A stretch of 32,538 nt of DNA from JBCCZC01 sp039188505 (GTDB taxonomy: Bacteria; Pseudomonadota; Gammaproteobacteria; Xanthomonadales; SZUA-38): assembly GCA_039188505.1 (NCBI GenBank), contig JBCCZC010000012.1, positions 1 to 32,538 on the forward strand, given 5' to 3'. Under the pieces are notes generated by a model, which worked only from the letters and a program-made list of their open reading frames with translations, did no database searches and was not told where the DNA came from. Position numbers and translations under genes: made by a program. This document shows, piece after piece, positions 8,043 through 16,703 of this stretch (within the stretch, counting starts at the first letter, position 1; each line of letters opens with the position of its first letter).

Positions 8043-9434
8043 TCAGGGCCCGGCGGTGGCCGAGGCGGCGAGCTTGATCGTTCCGTCTTCGAGCGTCGTC
8101 GCAAGGTCCGCTTCCGCGAGCAGCGCTCGGATCGCCGCAAGCGGCTCCTCGTGTGTGGCCGCGGCAAAGGTCAGCACCGCGGCGCCCAGACCGGGTTTTT
8201 GTCGATCCAGCAGCGTCGCGTAGTCGGACGCTTCGTAGATCCCCTCTGCTGCGACGCTCTCCAGCAGCATTCGCCAGAAGGTGAAGAGGTCATTCCCGCC
8301 GTGACGCATGGCCCCATCGGTCGCGAGACCGATCACGGCGCCGCAGTCGTAGTAGGCACGAAACTCCTCGCGCTGGCCAGCCTCCACCAGCGGACCCGAG
8401 GCCAGATAGCCGGCACAAGCATTGGCGGCCGCTTCGAAGAGACCGCGAACGTGGTCGGCGTCGGCCAGGCCCAGCTCCACCAGCGCGAGCCATGCCTTGG
8501 CCTCGGCGCCACCCTCGTGCATCCAGGACGCGCCACCGCCCTCGCCTCTGACCTTCGCGTTCTGCCAGAGGTGCGCGGCTTCGTGGGCGAAGAAGCGCGC
8601 GAGGAAACGTCGCTCGCCGGGTGCGTCGACGACCTCCTCGCCGAGACCCATCTCGATAGCGAGCTGCGAGCCGATGACACCGCCGGTGAAGCTGACGCGC
8701 TCACCCTCGAGCTGATGGTAGGTGGTCAGCATGAAGGGCCGCTGCGGCAGCGGACCGAGGCGCTCGGTGAACAGTCCAAAGGTCTGCGCCATGGACGTCT
8801 CGAGATGCTGGCGCAGCCAGAGCGGCGCGGAGGCATCGACGATGCCGGTCATCGCGTCCGTCTCAACCGGGGTTGCGGCGCCGAAGAACACATAATCGCC
8901 GTCGCCGAGTTCCATGCTGAACGCGGCATCGCGGACGGCGCCGCCCGCGATGGTGCGCTCGAAGGGTCCGGGATCGACGGCGAGCGTGTGGTCGCGAAAA
9001 GCCGTGTTGTCGTTGTCGGCGCCGTCGATGAATGCTGCCGAATCCTCGCCGACGGGCTCACCGATGATGAACTGGCCGGTGTAAAGGGCTCGATCGCCGT
9101 TGGAGAAGAAGAGAAACGGCGAGTAGTCCTTCGCGGGCTTGTCGGCATCCGTGCCGAGCCACGCCTCGAAGGCCGTGAACGGTTCCCCGTCCGCGCGCCG
9201 TAGACGATCGGTTGCCCCGAACTTCTCGAGGATGAACCCCACCTCGATCCCCCAGGTCTCGTGCCGGTTATCCCCGTTGTCCCGGGCAAATACCAGCGCG
9301 GTCACGGGGTCGGCCAGGGTCCAGGTGACGCGCCAGGGCCCCGCGTCGGCGCCGATCACGGCGACGGTCACCGGGGGCTCGGCGGCTGCAGAGCCGCCCA
9401 GTGCCGCCAGCAGGACACCGGTCGTTCGGATCAC
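8043..9434 (-). CDS. Secreted M1-type (gluzincin) metallopeptidase-like protein
   Basis: A 463-residue exported protein with a short signal peptide (MIRTTGVLLAALGGSAAA). Residues 284-307 hold HEAAHLW, then E307 in WMHEGGAE, giving exactly HExxH-x18-E, the zinc signature of M1-family peptidases, with the Trp after the second His also typical. The N-terminal half is beta-rich, as in the M1/M61 N-terminal domain, but the GAMEN substrate motif of true M1 aminopeptidases is not evident, so the specificity is unknown. It starts with GTG 9434; the bases GTGA contain both this start and the stop of the upstream gene, indicating translational coupling. Hence it is probably expressed with the lyase-like protein and acts in the periplasm or outside the cell. 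Confidence 0.75.
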   Translation of the reverse strand: MIRTTGVLLAALGGSAAAEPPVTVAVIGADAGPWRVTWTLADPVTALVFARDNGDNRHETWGIEVGFILEKFGATDRLRRADGEPFTAFEAWLGTDADKPAKDYSPFLFFSNGDRALYTGQFIIGEPVGEDSAAFIDGADNDNTAFRDHTLAVDPGPFERTIAGGAVRDAAFSMELGDGDYVFFGAATPVETDAMTGIVDASAPLWLRQHLETSMAQTFGLFTERLGPLPQRPFMLTTYHQLEGERVSFTGGVIGSQLAIEMGLGEEVVDAPGERRFLARFFAHEAAHLWQNAKVRGEGGGASWMHEGGAEAKAWLALVELGLADADHVRGLFEAAANACAGYLASGPLVEAGQREEFRAYYDCGAVIGLATDGAMRHGGNDLFTFWRMLLESVAAEGIYEASDYATLLDRQKPGLGAAVLTFAAATHEEPLAAIRALLAEADLATTLEDGTIKLAASATAGP

Positions 9435-12148
9435 CGGCAGCGTGTCTCGTAGAGGCCGACGGCGTAAACGAGCATCTGGACCACCTGGGCCGCGCCCTTG
9501 TACCAGCCGGAGTCCTCACCGAGGTAGTCCGACAGCGGGCCGAACCGCTCCGTGCCGTCGAACAGCTGGTCGAGGAGCGTGCGGCTCTGTTCGCAGAGGT
9601 CGACGGTGGGATCGAGCCAGTGAGCCAGCATGCCGAGGCTCAACGTATGGGGGCGGTTCTGGAAGATGATGTCGACGCCATCCCCGTTGTCGAAGCGCTC
9701 GCAGGCATCGACCTCGTTGCCGACGATGCTGCAGCTCTGCAGGGCGGCCCATTCCGCGAAGGGCTGGGGGGCGCCGCCGGCCGGGTCCATGCCCAGGTCG
9801 TAGTAGATTGCCGGCAGCGACGTGAGCGTACGCTCGAGCGCCGCCGCCGCGGGTGCGGCGAGGACATCGTCATAGTTGAGGTAAAGGCGCAGGAAGAACC
9901 CGTACTGCATCGCCGTGATCATGAACGTCTGCGGCCAGTCGCAGGCCGCCGCGTCGGGGACGTCGCCCTGACAGATCATGCCGGCCCGGAGGTTGTCCAC
10001 CGTGAGTTCGTCGACGACTTCCATCAGCTTCTCGTGGCAGGCCATCCCCAGGTCACCCGGAACGAACTCGGCGCAGTTGGCGAGATTCTCGAAGTGCTGG
10101 AGGATGCCGCGCTCCGGCGAGATGCGCGAGAGGAAGAAGTCACGGGACGCCTCGTCCTCCCGCGGGATCCCGTAGCGGTCGATAACCATCTGACCCGCGT
10201 GGCCGAAGCGCTGCTGCATGGCCGGACTTGGCCGCAGCGCGTAGGCCAGCGCCATGCCGCGGTTGTAGGTGTAGTCGTCGGACCCGAAGGCGTTGCGGTG
10301 CCAGTTGCCCTCACCGAAGCCACCGGAGTTGACCGTGGCGCCATTGGATCGGCCGTGACGCTTGTCGAACACGTTGAGATAGGCGGTGAAGGTCTGCAGC
10401 CAGCTCTGCGGCAGCGCGAAATCCCAGACCCACTGCGGCTCGCCGGACCGCAGGAACTCGAGCAGCTCCGCACCGCTCGGATTCCAGTAGTTCGGGTTGG
10501 GGTTGTTCTCGAACGGCGTGGCGTTGAACGTGCTGCCGAACTGCTCGTTGAACTGAACGTCCGGCCAGAGCTGCGACCCGTAGGTCTTCGCCGCGGCCCA
10601 CTGCTTGCCCAGCATGTTGGCGTGGATGGTCTCGAGGTAGTCGCGGTAGGCGCCCGCGACCGCCGACGGCTGCCCGGTCCCGAGCGGTGGGATGACGCGG
10701 CTGGCGGCCAGCAGTGCCGGCTCCGCCCGCCAGAGCAGTCCCCGTTCGAGCTCGGCGAGGCCGTCGGCCCGCAACGCCTCGATGTCTGCCGCACGCGCCG
10801 CTGGTTCGACGGCGAGCCGGGCGAAATTCCAGAGCCCCTTGCCCTCGCCGAGGACGAGATTCTCGGTGACGACATCGAAGGACAGGGCGCCGTCGCGCAG
10901 CGTGAGTGCCTGCGGTTCCCGGAATCGCATCCACGGCATCTGCTGGAGCACCACGAAGCGATCGCCCTGTACCCCGATCAGCGGCGCGTCGAACGACTCC
11001 GCCGTCTCGATCGCCTCACCGTCGGCGCGGACGTCCGCCCGGCGCTGCCACGGGGAGCCACCGCCACGCCGCTGGCGGACCTGCAGCGTGCCCGGGAGAT
11101 TCTCCAGGGCCCGCGCATCGCCCGAACCGGCATACCACGCCGTTGCGCCGTCGGAGCTGAGCGGTAGACGCCAGCCGGCCTCGATCAGGTTCACCACCTG
11201 ATCATCCCAGGGCTCGCCGTCCCCGTTCGAGCACTCGTTCCGGAACTGATACTGCATGAGGACGTCGCTCCGCCCCCGGTAGAAGGTCGCCACCAGGGTG
11301 TAGCCGAAGCGCTCATAGGGCGGATCGGTCGCATCGCAGAGGCTTGCGCCGCCAGCCGCTACGAGGTGCCCGTTGACGCGAACGACCGCCTTGAGGGCGC
11401 CGACCTCGATCACTTCGAAGCCGTCCGGATCGATGACGACGGCGCCGTCGCCACTGGTGTTGACCCGGGTCCCATCGGCCAGCTCCAGGAACGGGCCCGC
11501 GCCCGGGATCGAGGTCACGATCGTCGTGAATTCGCCACCGACCTCGGCGGCCGCCTCGATGCGCTCGAACAGCGCCGGCGCCGCGGGATCCAGCGTGAAG
11601 CGGCCGATCCCGGTGTCAATGACGATGCGGCCGTCGCTCTCATCGACGACGAGTGCCTGGGGATCGGCGGAGACGGGTGGCGCAGCGTAGCGAACCAGCG
11701 CATAGCTGCTCGGCGCCCCGGGTCCCACCCGCGCTGCAGCACTGACGCCAAGCCAGCGGATGGGGCGGGTATCGTCGGCCAGCGGGCCGCCCCAGCGGGA
11801 GACCACGGAGAACTGGGCGGCGACCTGTCGGTTTCCCGGCGCGACGAGCGCGAGCCGCGACAGCTGGTCGTCGGTGAGCCCCACATCGCGGGCAATGGGC
11901 ACGCCGGACCAGGCGACCGATGACCGTTCGAAGCCGCGATCGTTGGCGACCTCGAGGCAACCGAGCAGCTGGAACGAGCCCCCTGGGGCCGGTCCAAGAT
12001 CGCCGGCCTGCAGTGACGCAGGCGCCAGGCCCGCCACGCAGTCGGGCGCGCGCGGCGATTCGAAGCCGTCGGCAAAGATCGGCGCCTCGCCGGCTCGGGC
12101 AAGGCACGCGCTTGCCGCGAGTACAAACAAGAGGATTGATCGATTCAT
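9431..12148 (-). CDS. Large secreted protein resembling exo-rhamnogalacturonan lyase / YetA family
   Basis: A 905-residue exported protein with a clear signal peptide (cleavage likely after ACLARA; an alternative lipobox ASAC ends at Cys15). IFADGFES follows at 24-31, a short tag I associate with secreted Xanthomonadales / Wenzhouxiangella proteins. The next 150 residues fit the N-terminal barrel of the PcRGLX/YetA-like family (SGVPIARDVGL, AAQFSVVSRWGG, IRWLGVSAAARV). A beta-sandwich follows (ALKAVVRVNGHL, FYRGRSDVLMQYQFRNEC), and the C-terminal half is helical and Trp/Tyr-rich, as in an alpha/alpha toroid. This suggests a polysaccharide lyase or hydrolase. Many paired cysteines fit an extracytoplasmic location. 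GGAGGGGACG precedes ATG 12148. The family call is from memory of sequence patterns and is moderate; the substrate is unknown. Confidence 0.6.
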   Translation of the reverse strand: MNRSILLFVLAASACLARAGEAPIFADGFESPRAPDCVAGLAPASLQAGDLGPAPGGSFQLLGCLEVANDRGFERSSVAWSGVPIARDVGLTDDQLSRLALVAPGNRQVAAQFSVVSRWGGPLADDTRPIRWLGVSAAARVGPGAPSSYALVRYAAPPVSADPQALVVDESDGRIVIDTGIGRFTLDPAAPALFERIEAAAEVGGEFTTIVTSIPGAGPFLELADGTRVNTSGDGAVVIDPDGFEVIEVGALKAVVRVNGHLVAAGGASLCDATDPPYERFGYTLVATFYRGRSDVLMQYQFRNECSNGDGEPWDDQVVNLIEAGWRLPLSSDGATAWYAGSGDARALENLPGTLQVRQRRGGGSPWQRRADVRADGEAIETAESFDAPLIGVQGDRFVVLQQMPWMRFREPQALTLRDGALSFDVVTENLVLGEGKGLWNFARLAVEPAARAADIEALRADGLAELERGLLWRAEPALLAASRVIPPLGTGQPSAVAGAYRDYLETIHANMLGKQWAAAKTYGSQLWPDVQFNEQFGSTFNATPFENNPNPNYWNPSGAELLEFLRSGEPQWVWDFALPQSWLQTFTAYLNVFDKRHGRSNGATVNSGGFGEGNWHRNAFGSDDYTYNRGMALAYALRPSPAMQQRFGHAGQMVIDRYGIPREDEASRDFFLSRISPERGILQHFENLANCAEFVPGDLGMACHEKLMEVVDELTVDNLRAGMICQGDVPDAAACDWPQTFMITAMQYGFFLRLYLNYDDVLAAPAAAALERTLTSLPAIYYDLGMDPAGGAPQPFAEWAALQSCSIVGNEVDACERFDNGDGVDIIFQNRPHTLSLGMLAHWLDPTVDLCEQSRTLLDQLFDGTERFGPLSDYLGEDSGWYKGAAQVVQMLVYAVGLYETRCR

Positions 12149-12288
12149 CGTCCCCTCCGTGGACCACGACGGATCATCGTAGCACCGGGCCTGATGGGCG
12201 CAGCCCCGGATCGGACGCTTGCCCTGGCGACCTGGGGGTGCTACTACGGATGCGCCGTGGGCACCTCGACGCAGGACTGGGGATCGGC

Positions 12289-12506
12289 ATGAGCGACGCA
12301 GCGGTCTCGTATTGTCGGAGCCCGGCGGAATTTCGCCGCTGGCTCGCGGCCCACCGCGAGACTGCGGAGGCGCTCTGGGTCGCTATTTCCGCAAGGCGAC
12401 TGGCGAGCCGACGCTCACCTGGCCCGAATCCCTCGACGTGGCCCTCTGCTTCGGCTGGATCGACGGCATCCGCAAGCCCTGCCAGGGCGCGCTTTGCCCG
12501 CTCTGA
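12289..12506 (+). pseudogene. Frameshifted and truncated YdeI/OmpD-associated-family gene
   Basis: ATG 12289 opens MSDAAVSYCRSPAEFRRWL...ETAEALWV, the normal start of a YdeI/OmdA-type protein. At about 12380 the homology leaves this frame and continues in another as YFRKATGEPTLTWPES and then LDVALCFGWIDGIRK, the family core. One base has therefore been lost or two gained around 12376-12384. Shortly after GIRK the homology stops, and the reading frame ends at 12506 with unrelated residues (PCQGALCPL). Family members normally run to about 150-200 residues with a further C-terminal domain, so the 3' half is gone. The remnant lies tail-to-tail over the 3' end of the cytochrome gene. It cannot encode a functional protein. 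Confidence 0.75.
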
Positions 12507-12826
12507 ATCAGCACGCGGACCTCATTATCCTGGTGACACGCACCGCAGGATTCCGCGATCCGGGCGGCGCCTAACGCTGCCGCCTCGAGGGTTTCCGCAC
12601 CGGTCGTTGCGCCCACGGCCGCCACTAGAGCCGGCGAACTCATGTTGTCCAGCGCCTCCTCGAGCTGCCCGGCGTGACGTAGACCGCGATCGAGGAAGCC
12701 ATGGATGAGCGACGTTCTCAGCATCGTCGCGTAGGCGAAGCGTTCATGCATCATCAGCGTCACCTCGCGGTCCGGCAGGTCGCCGGCCTGCGCCCAGAGG
12801 CCGATCAGGAGTATCCAGGTGCCCAT
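12383..12826 (-). CDS. Periplasmic cytochrome c'-like monohaem protein with aberrant C-terminus
   Basis: The start at 12826 is firm: GGAGGAA lies 5 bases before the ATG. A short signal peptide (MGTWILLIGLWAQA) leads into a helical protein with the haem motif CGACH at 94-98. A single CXXCH near the C-terminus after a helical bundle is the layout of cytochrome c' and related proteins. In those, only about 5-15 residues follow the haem site. Here the frame continues for about 49 residues (from QDNEVR to a Lys-rich end) read antisense through the YdeI remnant. The natural stop therefore seems to have been lost when the two gene ends were joined. Whether haem is still attached and the protein stable is unknown. 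Downstream on the same strand is the lyase-like gene. Confidence 0.65.
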   Translation of the reverse strand: MGTWILLIGLWAQAGDLPDREVTLMMHERFAYATMLRTSLIHGFLDRGLRHAGQLEEALDNMSSPALVAAVGATTGAETLEAAALGAARIAESCGACHQDNEVRVLIQSGQSAPWQGLRMPSIQPKQRATSRDSGQVSVGSPVALRK

Positions 12827-12959
12827 GGCGCTTCCTCCGTGAGAACAGGTGGGGTTCAGCCTAGGGCAGCCTTGGGCCTTCGACGTTGAGGTGAATCAAC
12901 TGGACCGGGCGCCCGGGGATCGCGCAGCGCCGCAACAGTCCCTGTCCCGGCGACGATTC

Positions 12960-14003
12960 TCAGGCGAGGGCTTCGATGAAGAACATGTCCATTTCCCCCA
13001 TGTTCTTGATGGGGATGCGGCCCCGTGGCGTCGCGCGACAGCCATGCGGCAGCTGCTCGAGCGTCGCCGCCGACACGTTGATGCGACCGGGCCCGGCCGT
13101 GTCCACGAGGCGTGCCGCCACGTTCACGGTCTCGCCCCAGATGTCGTAAGCGAACTTCGACACCCCGATCACGCCGGCGACCAGTTCACCGCTGTGGATC
13201 CCGATGCCAAGCCGCCAGTCCTCACCGGCAGCACGATCGGCGTTCCAGGAGACCATGAATGCCTGCATGTCGAGCGCCGCCGCCACCGCATCCGTCGCGT
13301 TGCTGTCGTTCTCCACCGGCACACCGGCGGCGCACAGGTAGCCGTCGCCCAGCGTCTTGATCTTCTCGAGGCCGTGGCGGGCGAGGATTTCGTCGAAGCC
13401 CTGGAAGATCTCGTTCAGAAGCCCGATCAGCTGCTCTGGAGCCATCCCCCGGGTGCTGCGGGTGAAGCCCACGAGGTCGGCGAACAGGACGCTCGCGGAC
13501 GCGAAGTAGCGCGGTCGGGAAGCGCCGGTCTCCTTGAGTTCCCGGGCGACGTCGTCCGGCAGGATGTTGTGCAGCAGCTGCTCTGACTTCGCCTGCTCGG
13601 CGACGATCTGCCGCCGCTGCGCCACGACGCGGAGCTGGGTCTCGACGCGGAGACGCAGCTCATCCACGTCGAAGGGCTTGGACACGTAATCGTTCGCCCC
13701 CAGGCGAAAGCCCTCGACCACGGTCTCCTTGTCGGCCTGACCGGTCAGGAAGATGATCGGGATATCCCGGGTCTCGAGATCGGCCTTGAGCCGCCGACAG
13801 ACCTCCAGGCCGTCGAGCCGGGGCATGTTTACGTCGAGCAGGATGAGATCGGGCGGGCCGTCGTCGGCGACACTCGCAAGCGCCGCCTCGCCGTCCATGG
13901 CCACCCGCTGGCGATAACCGGCCAGGATTTCCTCGAGCATCATGATGTTCAGCCGGGTGTCGTCTACCAGGAGAACCGTCATGTGCGACAGATCGCTCGC
14001 CAT
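12960..14003 (-). CDS. Response regulator with class III adenylate cyclase output
   Basis: A 347-residue cytosolic signalling protein. Residues 8-125 are a CheY-like receiver with phosphoacceptor D57 (LILLDVNMPRLDG), the acidic pair near DD14-15 and K109. A short coiled coil (about 125-160) leads to the class III nucleotide cyclase domain. Catalytic residues are complete: metal Asp D176 (FADLVGFT) and D220 (KTLGDGYL), N293 and R297 (WGETVNVAARL). The base-selecting positions K214 and D286 point to ATP, so it should make cAMP rather than cGMP. An alternative start at ATG 13982 would remove seven residues. It begins 35 bases after the protease gene stop on the same strand and could share its transcript. 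No cognate histidine kinase is in the window. Confidence 0.93.
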   Translation of the reverse strand: MASDLSHMTVLLVDDTRLNIMMLEEILAGYRQRVAMDGEAALASVADDGPPDLILLDVNMPRLDGLEVCRRLKADLETRDIPIIFLTGQADKETVVEGFRLGANDYVSKPFDVDELRLRVETQLRVVAQRRQIVAEQAKSEQLLHNILPDDVARELKETGASRPRYFASASVLFADLVGFTRSTRGMAPEQLIGLLNEIFQGFDEILARHGLEKIKTLGDGYLCAAGVPVENDSNATDAVAAALDMQAFMVSWNADRAAGEDWRLGIGIHSGELVAGVIGVSKFAYDIWGETVNVAARLVDTAGPGRINVSAATLEQLPHGCRATPRGRIPIKNMGEMDMFFIEALA

Positions 14004-14038
14004 GCTCGCTGGCGCTCAGGCGCGGTCCGCCTCTTTCC

Positions 14039-16366
14039 TCATGGCAACCGCACGACCACGTTGCGGGCCGCGTCGAGCACCCGAAGCTGCAGATTGGCCA
14101 CGCCGTCCGCGTCGCCGATGCCGCTGGTTTCGAAGCTGACGGTCTGTGCCTCGTCGATGCACAGGGCGCCGAAGCCGGTGCTGGTCGAGAAGTCCGAGGC
14201 AGCGGTCATGAACCCGCCCAGGTTCACGCCGCCCTGGAAGGCGCCCCCGGCACGATCGACGAAGCGCGTCTCGAGCGCCAGCGTGAACTGGGAGGGCGTG
14301 ACGCCCAGACCGATGCCGAACACCTGGACCACGTAGAAACCGGGCTCGAGCACCTCGGTCACCTGCAGCGCGGTGCCATCGCCTTCGGAGAAGAAAACCG
14401 TCTCCGCGACATTGCCGTCGCGACGCTCGATCTCGAAGCGCCAGCGCATCCCCTCGGGCTTGGCGACCTCGAGGTTGATGTCGACGGCCTGGGGCTCGTT
14501 GTTCGCGTTGGTAATGTTGAATGCGGCAAAGCCGGGTCGATCCGCACCCTGGAATCCGCCGCCGAGGTTCAGACCGCCCTGAAGCAGTCGGCGCCCCTCG
14601 GTCAGGAGGATTTCCATGTCCCAGCGACCCTCGGAGTCGATCGCCTCGACTTCACCGATGTAGAAGCCGGGGCAGGCCAGATTCGAATCGACCTCGAGGA
14701 ATGGCTCGACCCGTCGTGCCGCCGTCTCCGTCTGGCAGACCTCGGCGAGGATCGCTTCGCCGTCCGTCTGGCCCATGCCGGCGACGGGAATGGTCAGGGG
14801 AATCGTCTCGGTGCCGCCCGGCGGGACGCCATTCTCGCCCGCGTTGTTCACGATCAGGAGCGCTGTGGCGCCCGCCGCCTGGGCGTTCTCCGCCTTGAGC
14901 GTGAACAGGCACTGGCCCCGGCGCACGAACGCGATCTGGCCCGTGAGGTCCTCGGTCGTCGGCTCACAGCCGTCGAGAAGCTCTTCCACCTCGTCTCGGA
15001 GGCACCCTGCCGAACCGGTGAGCGGCACGTCAGGTGGTCCGGTGCCAATGCTGCCGAACGCCACGTCATAGTCGCCATCAGCGCCGCGACTTCCGCTGAT
15101 GTTGACAACCGGCACGCCGTTCTGGAGAACGCCGTCGACCACCTGATCGACGCTGGCCCCGGTCCACACGACGTTGCCATCGTTCGTCGTCGAGAAGCGC
15201 CGCTCCTGGACCGTCATCTCCGCCCAGCTCTTGCCGAGCGTCCGGTCGAAGGTGAACAGGTCGTAGACCGACGGGATGCCCCGACGCTGGACCCCGCTCA
15301 GTTCATTGGTGAAGTTCTGGAACCCGAGACCGTGTCCGATCTCGTGGAGGATGACCGGCAAAAAGTCGAACTGGCCCTGACCCTCGTTGCCATCGAGGCC
15401 GTAGTAGTAGCCGGTCCCGGCACCCGCACACCCCTCGTCCACGGCCCTGTTGACGGTGACAAAGATATCGCCGCCATTGGCGCTGACCGGTCCGGTCAGA
15501 TCCTCACCCGCCAGGGCTTCTGCCAGCGGACCGGGGTAGAGCACGCCGGCCCGCGGAAGCGCTCCCACCTCGGTGCTCGAGAACTGGAACAGCGACGTGG
15601 CTCCCGCGAGCGTGACGCCATCGTCGCCGCAGGTCTGGTCCTCATAGTCGACGAGGACGTCGATGTTCACCGGGCTGCCCAGCACCGCACCCCAGACCTC
15701 GAGGGCGGCTTCGATCACGTTGCGGCGCGCCTGCCCCAGCGTTGTCGCGTCGTTGCCGGGTGCGCCGGCGAAGGGGCGCTGATCGCCGAGCGCCGCAAGA
15801 CCGTCGTTGGTCGTGAACACCGTGTAGCTCGAAGTCCCCGGCGTCCAGCCGATGTCGAACATCTGCTCGGGCGTGATGTCAAGGTCGAGCGCCGGCAGGT
15901 CGGCCGAGATCCCCGGCTCCATCAAGAGGTTGGGAAAGGCAGCGGCATCCCAGTGGGAAATCGAGGATCCCAGGTCCACCTCCGACGGTGCGAAGAGGCG
16001 AATCCGTCCTTCGGGGTCTGCGCCCTGGAGCCGGTTCTCGTCGCGGAACAGCGCGGCGGCGATCCCGTCGCCCTTGGCGGCCGGGTCCGCACCCGCATCG
16101 GGAACCGGCACCTTCTGGAAGACGACCGAGTCGGCCGTCGCCCGCCAGCGTTGCAGCCCGCCGACGCTGACAGCCTTGGCGTTTTTCGGGTCGAGATCGA
16201 AGAGCGGTTTGCCCGTCTTGGCATAGGTCCGCGCCTCGAGCGAGTCGACAACCTTCTCCCAGGCGGCCAGGGCCTTCGCGCTCACTCGAGGTTCTTCAAC
16301 CGCAAGACCTGCAGTCGATGCGGTAAGGGCGGCGACGGCCGCCAGGAGTCCGAAGCGAACCATCAT
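14039..16366 (-). CDS. Secreted zinc metalloprotease with PA domain, conserved blocks permuted
   Basis: A 775-residue exported protease. GAAGGA lies a few bases before tandem ATGs at 16366/16363, followed by the signal peptide MMVRFGLLAAVAALTASTAGLA; the longer reading frame upstream is not coding for this protein. The zinc site HEIGHGLGFQ is at 341-350 and a protease-associated (PA) domain at about 415-550 (GQIAFVRRGQCLFTLKAENA). In related PA-containing proteases the block SHWD...NLLMEP...DIGW, containing the Met-turn, follows the PA domain near the C-terminus. Here it lies at 137-174, before the TTLGQ and HExxH region, and no copy occurs after the PA domain. The C-terminus has two GG-[LV]-NLGG segments (about 597 and 715) starting beta-rich modules. 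It is secreted by the general pathway; the substrate is unknown. Confidence 0.85.
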   Translation of the reverse strand: MMVRFGLLAAVAALTASTAGLAVEEPRVSAKALAAWEKVVDSLEARTYAKTGKPLFDLDPKNAKAVSVGGLQRWRATADSVVFQKVPVPDAGADPAAKGDGIAAALFRDENRLQGADPEGRIRLFAPSEVDLGSSISHWDAAAFPNLLMEPGISADLPALDLDITPEQMFDIGWTPGTSSYTVFTTNDGLAALGDQRPFAGAPGNDATTLGQARRNVIEAALEVWGAVLGSPVNIDVLVDYEDQTCGDDGVTLAGATSLFQFSSTEVGALPRAGVLYPGPLAEALAGEDLTGPVSANGGDIFVTVNRAVDEGCAGAGTGYYYGLDGNEGQGQFDFLPVILHEIGHGLGFQNFTNELSGVQRRGIPSVYDLFTFDRTLGKSWAEMTVQERRFSTTNDGNVVWTGASVDQVVDGVLQNGVPVVNISGSRGADGDYDVAFGSIGTGPPDVPLTGSAGCLRDEVEELLDGCEPTTEDLTGQIAFVRRGQCLFTLKAENAQAAGATALLIVNNAGENGVPPGGTETIPLTIPVAGMGQTDGEAILAEVCQTETAARRVEPFLEVDSNLACPGFYIGEVEAIDSEGRWDMEILLTEGRRLLQGGLNLGGGFQGADRPGFAAFNITNANNEPQAVDINLEVAKPEGMRWRFEIERRDGNVAETVFFSEGDGTALQVTEVLEPGFYVVQVFGIGLGVTPSQFTLALETRFVDRAGGAFQGGVNLGGFMTAASDFSTSTGFGALCIDEAQTVSFETSGIGDADGVANLQLRVLDAARNVVVRLP

Positions 16367-16703
16367 CTGTTCCTTCAATGGGGACCGCGAGCTTACCGCG
16401 ATGCGACGTGCTCTGCATGTCGTGGAATGCCCGTTCACCTGTCGGAATCCGGCGCGTACGCAGACCTGACGCGGACCGGTAGTGCCCTCCCGGACCGCCG
16501 GCAAGGCGTCCCTGAAACGGATTTGGCCGAGGGGAAATCCATCGCGCCCCAGGCTGTCCGCAAGCCCTTCTGATCCGTGCTCTGGCCGCCAACGCCAGGG
16601 CTGAAGCGGTCGTTGAGCTCCTCGAAGTGATCGAAATCGATCGACCGAGGAGCAGATCCCCGTCGCGCGCGGCGCCAACCCCAACGGTCCGAAAGGCGCC
16701 CGG
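16367..16703 (-). pseudogene. Intergenic stretch with a probable decayed GGDEF-domain fragment
   Basis: These 337 bases hold no intact gene. On the minus strand, around 16665-16600, one frame reads SIDFDHFEELNDRFSPGVGG, close to the first conserved segment of GGDEF domains (D-x-D-H-F-K-x-x-N-D-x-[FY]-G-H-x-x-G-D). Other frames nearby give short, less certain continuations such as ADSLGRDGFPLGQIRF, as expected of an old frameshifted remnant. The last bases before 16366 also carry the Shine-Dalgarno, and presumably the promoter, of the protease gene. The assignment rests on one short motif and may be chance. Confidence 0.3.

Noticed and set aside
8034..9203. Open reading frame of 389 codons on the plus strand
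   Set aside because: It is antisense to the M1-type peptidase, which has a full zinc signature; the plus frame has no recognisable domain.
9401..11167. Open reading frame of 588 codons on the plus strand
   Set aside because: It lies antisense to the lyase-like gene. Its composition (Arg, Glu, Leu, Val rich, no domain, no Shine-Dalgarno) is that of a GC-rich shadow frame.
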